In this document: positions 27,272 through 35,400 of the stretch, one piece after another
How positions within the stretch are numbered: position 1 is the stretch's first letter
How the letters are laid out: each line of letters begins with the position of its first letter
Assembly: GCF_000525775.1 (NCBI RefSeq)
Contig: NZ_JALU01000010.1
Span: 1 to 61,390 of the forward strand
DNA length: 61,390 bases
DNA from: Mogibacterium timidum ATCC 33093
GTDB taxonomy: Bacteria; Bacillota; Clostridia; Peptostreptococcales; Anaerovoracaceae
Direction of reading: 5' to 3'
Notes under the pieces: model-generated
Told to the model about the DNA's origin: nothing
Seen by the model: only the letters and a program-made list of their open reading frames with translations
Databases searched by the model: none
Translations under genes and position numbers: made by a program

Positions 27272-27306
27272 GCAAAGTGAGAAACATTTTAACACTTTGC
27301 TTTTTT
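27272..27306 (+). terminator. Terminator after the IME2 DUF3847 gene
   Basis: GCAAAGTG (27,272-27,279) pairs with CACTTTGC (27,293-27,300), then TTTTTT. It is the counterpart of 4,328-4,364. Confidence 0.75.
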
Positions 27307-27341
27307 GTGGATTTGAAAAATCTACAAAAAGCAAAGTTCAC

Positions 27342-27493
27342 AGGGGTCTAAGGGGGAGTAGCCCCCTTGAACAAATAAAAATGCTTTAGCGTTTTTGTTT
27401 CCTTAGCGGAGCGTATAGCTTTCCGCAGGAACGCAAAGCACCGAATGTAGTCGGTGTATCTTTGCGCCCTTTGAAAAAGGGAGCGAAGATACG
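27342..27493 (+). other. Candidate IME2 origin of transfer upstream of MobL
   Basis: Nearly identical to 4,400-4,550. AAGGGGG-AGTAG-CCCCCTT lies at 27,350-27,368. CGCAAAG (27,432-27,438) pairs with CTTTGCG (27,460-27,466) around CACCGA/TCGGTG. The gap 27,238-27,552 holds only this region and the terminator. Confidence 0.55.
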
Positions 27494-27552
27494 ACCTGAA
27501 CATTAGGATAGTAAAATCCCAAAATTGAAAATAGATAAAGGAGAAAAAGACA

Positions 27553-29193
27553 GTGGAAACCAAAAGTTTGCATACTCATGTAGATATAGTTGCAAGGTCA
27601 AAGGGGCATAGCGTGATTGCAAAAGCTGCATATAATGCAAGAGATAAGTTACAAGATGAATACTATGGAAAAACACATGACTATTCTAAAAAAACAGACC
27701 TTGTATTCTCAAAAATATTCTTGCCGGAACATATCCCAAAAGAGTTTTCTAATAGAGAATACCTATGGAATGAAGTTGAGAAAATCGAAAAAAGTAAAAA
27801 TTCACAACTTGCAAGAAATCTACTCTTTGAACTGCCAAGAGAATTAAATGAACAGGAGAGAATAAAGTTAATCAGTGAATTTATAGAAGAAAACTTTACT
27901 TCTAAAGGTATGATAGCAGACTGTAATATTCATAATCCTATGGCAAGCGATCATGAAGAACAACCACACGCCCATATCTTACTTACCCTAAGAGAAATGG
28001 ATAGTGAGGGAAAATGGAAACCGAAATGCAGAAAAGAATATATCCTTGATGAAAACGGAGAAAAGATAACACTGAAAAGCGGAAACTATAAATCAAGAAA
28101 AGTAAACTTAAATGATTGGAACGAACCGGACAAAGCAAAAGAGTGGAGAGAAAACTTTTCAAAGAAAGCAAATGAATACTTGGCAAGGAACAGCATAGAT
28201 AAAAGGATAGATCCACGCACCTTTGAAGAACAAGGCAGAGAAGAACTCCCTCAAATTCATTTAGGCACAAGCAGCTACCAAATGGAGAAAAAAGGCATAC
28301 TGACAGAGAGAGGAAATCATAACAGAAAAATCATCGCCTTGAATTTAGAATTTAGAAAATTAAAAGAGGAGCTATCCAAACTTACATCTTGGATAGGCTC
28401 GTTACTTGGAAGTCTGCAAGTAAAATATGATGAATACAAACAGGAGAAAAAAGAAGAATATGAGAATAAAGCGGAACTCTTTAATCTCTATGAGTACATC
28501 AGTATTTATTATGACTTACAGGGAGAAAAAGCAAGAAAGTTAAACCCTTATGCAAGCAACAAAAAGATAGGTGCAGACTTAAGACGATTTTCAAAAGCAA
28601 GGATATATTTATCAGATAACGGATTAAAGACCATAGCAGACCTACAAGAAAAGATAAGTACATTACAAGCAAAAAATAAGAAGATTAGTCAAGGCATTAA
28701 GGCAAAAACCGCAAGGATAGAAAGCTTAAATAAATGTTTTACCTATGCGGACATCATCAAAGATAACAAACAAGTCTTTGAGGAATGGAACAGTAAATCC
28801 CTATTCAAAGATAGCTTTTACAATTCCCATAAAGATGAGATAGATAAATATAAAAGAGCAAGGGCAATCCTTGAAAAGATAACAGGCTCATCGGCGATTA
28901 AGTCTAAAGATTGGGAAAAGGAAATTCAAAGCCTTGAAAGTGAAATATCAAAACTCAATAGACAATCTCAAAAAGTCAAAGAAGAATACGAAAGTATCAA
29001 TCATATCAAGTATGCCGTAAAAACAGTCAATGAAGATTATGGTATAGACTTATCTATTGAGATTGACAAGGCAATCAAGAGAGGAGAAAAACCAAGTGTC
29101 ATTGCACAGATTAAGAAGTATCAAGAGCAACTAGAAGCTTATGAAAAACGAAAGGAAAAGACAAAGAACTATTACAGAAAAGAGGAAAGATGA
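27553..29193 (+). CDS. MobA/MobL-family relaxase of IME2
   Basis: 546 residues from GTG 27,553 behind AAGGAGAAAAAGACA. The nuclease domain (1-250) is nearly the same as in IME1, with HTHVDIVARSKGHSVIAKAA and QPHAHILLT near residue 137. The coiled-coil C-terminal half is clearly diverged (for example GSLLGSLQVKYDEYK). The contrast suggests that the nuclease and oriT are under common constraint while the C-terminus adapts to other partners. It nicks the IME2 oriT and pilots the strand through a helper's channel. Confidence 0.9.
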   Translation: METKSLHTHVDIVARSKGHSVIAKAAYNARDKLQDEYYGKTHDYSKKTDLVFSKIFLPEHIPKEFSNREYLWNEVEKIEKSKNSQLARNLLFELPRELNEQERIKLISEFIEENFTSKGMIADCNIHNPMASDHEEQPHAHILLTLREMDSEGKWKPKCRKEYILDENGEKITLKSGNYKSRKVNLNDWNEPDKAKEWRENFSKKANEYLARNSIDKRIDPRTFEEQGREELPQIHLGTSSYQMEKKGILTERGNHNRKIIALNLEFRKLKEELSKLTSWIGSLLGSLQVKYDEYKQEKKEEYENKAELFNLYEYISIYYDLQGEKARKLNPYASNKKIGADLRRFSKARIYLSDNGLKTIADLQEKISTLQAKNKKISQGIKAKTARIESLNKCFTYADIIKDNKQVFEEWNSKSLFKDSFYNSHKDEIDKYKRARAILEKITGSSAIKSKDWEKEIQSLESEISKLNRQSQKVKEEYESINHIKYAVKTVNEDYGIDLSIEIDKAIKRGEKPSVIAQIKKYQEQLEAYEKRKEKTKNYYRKEER

Positions 29194-29274
29194 AGTCCCA
29201 AAATGGGATAACATCATAAATAAGATAAGCAGACGCACTGTTTCGGTGCATAAGAGGAACGAAAGGAGAGAAAA

Positions 29275-29988
29275 ATGGCAGATAAAAGAATGTTTTCACT
29301 AAAGATAGTAGATAGCGATTTATTTTTAGATATGCCACTAAGTAGTCAATGCCTATATTTTCATCTATCAATGAGGGCAGATGATGACGGCTTTGTAAAT
29401 AATCCTAAGAAAATCATCAAGATTATCGGAGCGAATGAAGATGACCTGAAAATACTTATTGCCAAAGGCTTTGTGATTGTCTTTGAACAAGGGATTATTG
29501 TCATTACCCATTGGAAAATCAACAACTTTATCCGTAAAGACAGATATAAACCGACCCTTTATGAAAATGAGGTGCAAAGCCTATCCCAAACTAAAAACGG
29601 AATGTATATCAAAGAGGTTGGTTGTCATTTGGTTGACCAAAGGTTGACAAGTGGTCAACCCAGTATAGATAAGGGTAGATTAGATAAGGTTAGTATAGAT
29701 AAGGGGAGAGAAGAAAGTACCCCGCCCCCCAATTCAAAAACCTATGGAGAATATAAAAATATCCGATTAACCGAAGAAGAATACCGAAAGCTGAAAGAAA
29801 AGCTGCAAGGTCATACCGATATGATGATTGAAAAGCTGTCAAGGTATATCAAGAGTACCGGAAAGACATATCAAGACCACTATGTAACTATCCTTAACTG
29901 GTATGAGCAAGACAAGGATAAACTATCACAGAAAAAGACCGACAAGATTCCAACTTTTGAAGATTATGACAAGGGGGAACATTTATAG
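29275..29988 (+). CDS. Replication initiator of IME2 with iteron-containing linker
   Basis: 237 residues behind AAAGGAGAGAAAA. The N-terminal 125 residues (MFSLKIVDSDLFLDMPLSSQ, YFHLSMRADDDGFVNN) are a DnaD/replisome-organizer-like DNA-binding domain unlike that of the IME1 initiator. The linker (about 125-155) is encoded by repeats. The last 80 residues (GEYKNIRLTEEEYRKL ... YVTILNWYEQDK) match IME1. The probable job is origin recognition for autonomous replication of the excised circle. No helicase loader gene follows, so a host or co-resident loader would be needed. Confidence 0.75.
   Translation: MADKRMFSLKIVDSDLFLDMPLSSQCLYFHLSMRADDDGFVNNPKKIIKIIGANEDDLKILIAKGFVIVFEQGIIVITHWKINNFIRKDRYKPTLYENEVQSLSQTKNGMYIKEVGCHLVDQRLTSGQPSIDKGRLDKVSIDKGREESTPPPNSKTYGEYKNIRLTEEEYRKLKEKLQGHTDMMIEKLSRYIKSTGKTYQDHYVTILNWYEQDKDKLSQKKTDKIPTFEDYDKGEHL
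29621..29706 (+). repeat. In-gene iterons and adjacent AT-rich repeats, putative IME2 origin
   Basis: GTTGTC at 29,621, GTTGAC at 29,632 and 29,643, and inverted GTCAAC at 29,654 are spaced exactly 11 bp. They are followed by three TAGATAAGG repeats 15 bp apart (29,667-29,706), a possible unwinding region. They lie in the initiator linker, as in IME1, but with a different core sequence. Confidence 0.65.
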
Positions 29989-30116
29989 CTATCATACAAG
30001 GTAAGTGTAAAGGCATTTTTAGAGCGTTAAGACTAAAAGAGGTATCAAAGTATATCCAAGACAAAAATCAAGCCTTAAAACTCAATTTATCCCTTAAACA
30101 AACAAAAACATTTAGA
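29989..30116 (+). other. Segment where the helicase-loader gene is missing
   Basis: It begins with the conserved RALRLKEVSKY-coding segment also present in IME1 (8,388-8,437), then runs directly into the pre-tnpW terminator. In IME1 the DnaC-like gene sits at this place. One frame is open from within the initiator gene to 30,140 without a visible ribosome-binding site. No gene is assigned. Confidence 0.4.
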
Positions 30117-30150
30117 GCGATTAGAGAAGTAAAAGTCTAATCGCTTTTTT
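30117..30150 (+). terminator. Terminator/attenuator before the IME2 tnpW-like gene
   Basis: GCGATTAGA (30,117-30,125) pairs perfectly with TCTAATCGC (30,136-30,144), then TTTTTT. The ribosome-binding site follows at 30,157. Confidence 0.78.
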
Positions 30151-30175
30151 TATTGTAAGGAAAGGAGCAATGCAG

Positions 30176-30355
30176 ATGACAGATGAAAAAAGCAAAGCTG
30201 AAAATACATTCCATAAAAAGATTGGAAAAACTAATTATAAAGTTACAGTATATTTCAGCGAAACAAGTAATGAAACAATCACAGATAAAATAAATAGGCT
30301 CATTCAGAAAGAATGTGAAGATATGAGTTATAAAAAAGATAAAGAAATTTCTTAA
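30176..30355 (+). CDS. TnpW-like small protein of IME2
   Basis: 59 residues. ATG 30,176 is preferred over ATG 30,170 because of its 8-bp spacing from AAAGGAG. Core IGKTNYKVTVYFSETSNETI resembles the IME1 protein at 9,403. Unlike in IME1, no recombinase follows; the gene ends 23 bp before the right end of the element. This suggests that the recombinase gene moved, or was replaced by the one at the left end. Confidence 0.62.
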   Translation: MTDEKSKAENTFHKKIGKTNYKVTVYFSETSNETITDKINRLIQKECEDMSYKKDKEIS

Positions 30356-30377
30356 ATACCCTTGACAAAATGTATCA

Positions 30378-30379
30378 GA
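30378..30379 (+). repeat. IME2 right attachment dinucleotide (GA)
   Basis: Partner of 20,660-20,661. The IME2 right terminus reads TTGACAAAATGTATCA, similar to the IME1 right terminus. Confidence 0.7.
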
Positions 30380-30719
30380 AGATACACTTCTAAAGTCTAT
30401 GGAGATTGCAGGAAATGAAGCCTTAGAAAAAGGTGTAGAAGTGGAAAGAAAGGGACTTGGAACACCTGCAACAAGGGCAGGAATTATTGAAAACTTAATC
30501 TATAAGGGTTTTGTCGAAAGAGATAAGAAAAATTTGATTGCTACGCATAAAGGAATCAGCCTTGTAACGATTGTAGCTGATAACTTTAAGTCGGCAGAAA
30601 CGACAGCAAAATGGGAAATGGAATTATCGGATATTGCTCAGGGAAAATCTTCAAAGGAAGAATTTTTAGAAGCGATTGAAAATGATATAAAAGAGGCGGT
30701 TTTTACATATACAAAGTAA
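30380..30719 (+). pseudogene. topB: DNA topoisomerase III, 3' part split by IME2
   Basis: Starting in the GAA codon at 30,378 the frame reads EDTLLKSMEIAGNEAL and the conserved KGLGTPATRAGIIENLIYKG, then ends at residue 113 of this part (VFTYTK). It completes the type IA core interrupted at 20,661. There are no C-terminal zinc-ribbon repeats, unlike longer TopB proteins. It is the end of the gene and is unlikely to be active alone. Confidence 0.88.
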
Positions 30720-30799
30720 GAGGTAACTAATATCAGAGTGGAAAAAATACCCTAAAAGTGCTATAATATATTGAAATATTTTTTTGAAAAGGAGGTATT

Positions 30800-32335
30800 A
30801 TGCAGCTTTTAGATATAAAGAGAATGGCTCATAACATTCTTGAAAATCAAAACATAGAAAGCAGTTTTATCGAATATAAAAAGTCGGCAAATTTTAAAGA
30901 TAAAATTCTAAAAACTGCTTGTGCCTTTGCCAATAACTATATGAACAATGAGATTGGATTGTTGTTTGTTGGAATTGAAGAAGTTGACGATAAAGAAACG
31001 GGAGAAAAGGCAATTCCGAAAAGACCGATAGAGGGGATAAAAGAGTCTAAAGTTGAAGGGATTGAAAATGAATTAAAATCTCTTCTTTCCAATATCCATC
31101 CTAAAATAAACTACCATATTATTACGGACAAAATTGATGATGAATATTATATTGTCGTTGCGGTAGAGAGTGGTAGTAACGGTCCGTTTCAAACAAGTGA
31201 AAGAGCAGAAAAAGATAAAGATATTAAGTTAAAGGCAGGAAGATACATTAGAATCGGTAGAGATTCAAGACTACCAAATCCAACTGAAGAATTTGAGCTT
31301 TTGAAGAAATTTGCAAATTTTTCTTTTAGCTCCAATTTGAATGATACAGCTACCATAGATGATTTAAGCTATGAATATATGAAAGAATATCTGCTTCAGA
31401 CAGGAGCAAAGAAAGATATTAGAGAAATGTCTAAGTTGGATATGGCAAAGAGTATGGGACTTGTCAGTGAAAGTGAGTATGGTGGTTGTAGAGCTAAAAA
31501 TTTTGCTGTGTTGATGTTTGCGGAAACACCGAATAAATTTATTCCAAATGCCCATGTTGAAATCATAAGAGAAATTGATGGAACTGATAAAATGGAATCA
31601 AAAAGATTTGATGGGCCGGTTTGGATACAGGCAAAACAAGTCAGCAAGTATTTTGAAGATAATATTATGGCTTCATACACCATAAGGGAAGCTGATAAAA
31701 TTGAGCATAAGATTATCTATAACTATCCTCTTACTGCATTTGAGGAACTTGCTACTAACGCTATTTTGCATAAAGAATATGATACGCCTGAATATGTAGG
31801 AATCTATATTTACAAGGATAGAATTTCTTTTGTAAACCATAACAGACCACTTCCTCCTGTAACTATCGAAGCTCTTAATAGGGATAGAAGTTTTGATAGA
31901 AGGCAGTATCTTAATAAAGAACTTAAAGATATGTTCTTTTCCCTTAATCTGATAGAGTCTTACGGATCAGGAATAAGGCGTGCAAAAGATGCACTATTAG
32001 AAAATGGTTCTCCTGAGCTTAAGTTTTATCCAGACAATGAAGAAGATAACTATACCAATGCAGTGATGGGAGTGAATGAAGAATTTTTGAAAGTGTTTAA
32101 TGGTAGTACTACCAAAGAAACTACCAAAGAAACTACCAAAGAAAAAAACAGCATCCAAGAACAGATAGTGCTTCTTATGAAAGACAATCCAAGTATTACT
32201 GCGGAACAGATAGCAAATGAGATTAAAGAAATAACAGCAGATGGAGTGCGATACCATATAAGAAATCTTAAAGCTCATGGAGTTATTAAAAGAGAAGGCT
32301 CTACCAAATCAGGTAAATGGATAGTGCTGAAATAG
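30800..32335 (+). CDS. AlbA/Schlafen-type putative DNA-binding regulator
   Basis: 511 residues behind AAAAGGAGGTATT. Residues 15-160 form an AlbA_2/Schlafen domain (ESSFIEYKKSANFKDKI, LLFVGIEE). Residues about 300-410 form a GHKL-ATPase-like HATPase_c_4 segment (AFEELATNAILHKEYD, LIESYGSGIRRAKDAL). A C-terminal winged helix follows (ITAEQIANEIKEITADGVRY). A threonine/lysine linker with three exact 12-bp repeats joins them. Proteins of this class act as regulators or defence components. It lies between topB and the helicase of the ICE and has its own terminator downstream. Confidence 0.78.
   Translation: MQLLDIKRMAHNILENQNIESSFIEYKKSANFKDKILKTACAFANNYMNNEIGLLFVGIEEVDDKETGEKAIPKRPIEGIKESKVEGIENELKSLLSNIHPKINYHIITDKIDDEYYIVVAVESGSNGPFQTSERAEKDKDIKLKAGRYIRIGRDSRLPNPTEEFELLKKFANFSFSSNLNDTATIDDLSYEYMKEYLLQTGAKKDIREMSKLDMAKSMGLVSESEYGGCRAKNFAVLMFAETPNKFIPNAHVEIIREIDGTDKMESKRFDGPVWIQAKQVSKYFEDNIMASYTIREADKIEHKIIYNYPLTAFEELATNAILHKEYDTPEYVGIYIYKDRISFVNHNRPLPPVTIEALNRDRSFDRRQYLNKELKDMFFSLNLIESYGSGIRRAKDALLENGSPELKFYPDNEEDNYTNAVMGVNEEFLKVFNGSTTKETTKETTKEKNSIQEQIVLLMKDNPSITAEQIANEIKEITADGVRYHIRNLKAHGVIKREGSTKSGKWIVLK
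32108..32143 (+). repeat. Three tandem 12-bp repeats in the AlbA gene
   Basis: ACTACCAAAGAA is repeated exactly three times and encodes TTKE units in the linker before the winged helix. The unit length preserves the frame, so copy-number change would alter linker length only. Confidence 0.9.
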
Positions 32336-32359
32336 AATAAATAATATCATAGAACCAAA

Positions 32360-32392
32360 AGGTGATTAGAGTAAAATCTAACCGCCTTTTTT
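32360..32392 (+). terminator. Terminator/attenuator before the giant helicase gene
   Basis: AGGTGATTAGA (32,360-32,370) pairs with TCTAACCGCCT (32,377-32,387), with one mismatch and one G-U pair, then TTTTTT. AAGGAGGTAAAA follows at 32,406. Confidence 0.7.
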
Positions 32393-32417
32393 GTTTGTAA
32401 AAAAGAAGGAGGTAAAA

Positions 32418-35400
32418 ATGCGAATAAATGATTTTCATAACATTTTGGAGCTTGTAAAACAGGATATTCTGCAAAGTGAAGCAGAATATCTGAAGCTCTT
32501 AAAAGTTGTCGGAAACAATCAGAGATACGACTTTAGAAGTCAGTTAAGTATCTATGATAGAAATCCTGAAGCGACAGCCTGTGCCAAGTTCGACTATTGG
32601 AGGGAACGCTTTAACCGTACCGTTATGAGAGGACAAAAGGGTATCCCAATTTTAGAGGACTACGGCACATACAAGAAGGTGAACTATATCTTTGATATAG
32701 GTCAGACAGTTTCAAGAAACAGAGATGTCAATGAAGTAAATCTTTGGAAGTTTGACAAAGAAGTTCATAAGGATGTCTTAAAGGAAATGATAACAAGTGA
32801 GGGCTATGAGGAAAGTGAAAGTATCTTAGAAAATATCTTTTCTTTAAGCAGGCTTTACGGAGATGAAAAGATAGATAGCCTTATGAATGATCTTAGAATA
32901 GCGGATGAGGATAGAATATCTTTTACCAAGTTTGTGAGGGACTCAATAAGCCATGCAGTTGCTTCAAGATTTAAGGTAGACTATCCGATAGATAACGAAC
33001 TTCTAAGAGAGAATTTTGAAAGACTTGATAGTATTTCCCTTATGAGTCTTGGCGAAACCATATCGGATATTAGCGGAAAGATTATTGATGCAACCATTCA
33101 GAAAAGTAAAGAGCTTGATAAAGAAGTTTTAAGAGGAAAAGAAGCAGGATATAATAGGATTAAGGAAGAATTAGAGGAGGTAGAAGAAAATGTACTTCGA
33201 CGAGATGATCAGAAAAGAAATGAAAATGAGCGAGTTCTCCGAAATGGAGAGTACGGACGAGATAATAGAGAAAATCAGGGAGAATACGCTGAACAGCTTG
33301 GAGGAACAGACGGACTTCATGAAAGAATTTCCGAATCCGATATACGCAGTGATGAGGCTCACTTACCTTTCACAGAGCGAGGAGCAGAGCCACTTCGAGA
33401 TGTTGGTAGACCTATACAAGGAGAAGAAGCTGACAAATCACCTGATGGATATTCAAAAACAAGCGATAGAGTTCATGAGAACAGAAAAGCCGAAACTGAT
33501 GACAGCTTGGAAGATAGAGGACGAGAACAATCCACAGTATGGGGCGATGATTTCAGCACTGAAAGAGATGACCGTCAAGGAAATCGTGGAAATCTAAAAG
33601 AAAATACTGAAGCAGAGATAAGAGAAGCTGATAAGGCTTCTTTTTCTTTACCCGAAAATTCTTATGGACAGATAAGCCTTACTATTCCGCTAACTGATAA
33701 GGATATTGATGCCGTCCTTATTAACGGAGGAAACCATGATGGTGGTAGGCTTCCCGTTATATCAGAGTTTTCCAAAGGAAAGAGCAATGAAGAATTAGGA
33801 GAATACCTCAAAGATACCTTTAAGGGTGGAAACGGACTATATATTGATGAAAGAGAGGTATCTTCCTGGTATTCGGATAAAGGCATTCACTTAGCGTATG
33901 GGACTTCGGCAAGAGAAGATGATACGCAAATTTTAAGCTGGAATGATGCAGCAAGTAGAATAAACGGGCTTCTTAATAGCGGTGAGTTTGCCACAAATGT
34001 AGAACCTTCTGAATCCCTTGATTATGAAAGGGACAGAATTTCAGAATCCCTATGGTATCTATATCACGATTTAAGCGAAGAAGGAAAAGCACAGGGGTAT
34101 TTTGATTTTATAGAAAGAGGTGGTGGCTTTCCGGAAAAAACGAAAAGATTGTCTGAAGCATTAAAAAATCATGAATACCTAAAGGAAACAATCAAAGAAT
34201 ACAGTAGGTTCTTAGCAGGCTACAAAGAAAACAGAGGTATACTAAGATTTCATTATCACAAGGTAGATAGCCTTTATCAGAAATTACAGGAACTTGAACT
34301 GCCACGAAAGGAATATAGTACCAATCTGACAGAATTTCCTAAAGTAAAGCCGTTTATTACAGAAGATGAAGTCAAAGCTACTATTTCAAGAGGAAGCGGA
34401 ATAGATAAGGGAAAAGAGCGAATTACAAAATTTTTCAAAGAAAATCATACGCTTCAAGAAAAAGCTAACTTCTTAAAAGATGAATATGGCATAGGTGGAA
34501 GCTCTCATGCTGTTTCAGGTGCAATGGGAAGTGATGAATGGCACGATGCTAAGGGACTTAAATTACAGAAGAAGAATTGCAGTGATGTATTTCTTACTTG
34601 GTCAAGTGTGGCGAAACATATTGAAGAGCTGCTTTCTAAAAATCTTTATCTTGAGGAAAAGAAAATAGAAAGTAAGGTAGAGATAGAAGAAGCAAAAGAA
34701 ACACAATATTATTCTAAAGATGATCCTGAAAATTTAATGACCGATGAAATGCTTGAAAGAGTTCCTGAGCTTTACGCACAGGAAGATGTACCTTTAGCAG
34801 ATAAGGAGGTTCACGCAGTATATATCATTCCTTTCCGTTCAAACTGGACTTGGTATATGACGGAGTATGACAGAGAAAGTGGCAATGCTTTCGGACTTGT
34901 ACTTGGGATTGAACCTGAATGGGGATATTTCAATCTTGAAGAATTGAAAGAACTAAACGCACAAAGGCTCATTTTAGAAGATTTTCCAAAGACCTTTAGA
35001 GAACTTAAAGACAGTGAACTTAAAAAGCAGATGGATGAGCAGGAGCTTCAGTTTGTCTTTAATGGAGAACTTAGCTTTGAAGATAAAGTAGAGCTTGAAG
35101 CACCTGAAGAAACAGAAGAAGCTACAAAGCGTGATACAGTTCAAGCTACCTTATTTGATTACCTCAAAGAAAAAGAAGAAGTAGAACTGAATGAAAAAGA
35201 GGACAGCCTTTTAGAAGAGTTTGCAGTTAAAGCAGGCGATACCGTCTATTTTAATCATGAAGAATATAAAGTCAGAGAAATTTCTAAAAATGAAATCACA
35301 GGAAGATATGATTTGTGGCTTGATCCTAATAGATCCGGCAATCATCAGATACCGATTGTAGCTTTTGAAGATAATGAGGACTTGCTGAATAAAATAAGTC

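Larger units (their letters stand above)
20662..30379. mobile_element. IME2: MobL/serine-recombinase mobilizable element inserted in topB
   Basis: About 9.7 kb. The split topB frame places the crossover on GA at 20,660-20,661 and 30,378-30,379. Content: serine recombinase at the left end, SdpR/SdpI-like pair, ABC exporter pair, sigma-like gene, DUF3847, oriT-like region, MobL relaxase, replication initiator with iterons and TnpW-like gene. It is related to IME1 in its mobilization block but differs in recombinase, cargo and initiator N-terminus, and it lacks the DnaC-like loader. Confidence 0.88.

Noticed and set aside
30399-30719. Separate 106-residue gene
   Set aside because: It has no start signal and its frame continues upstream into the topB reading frame cut by IME2.
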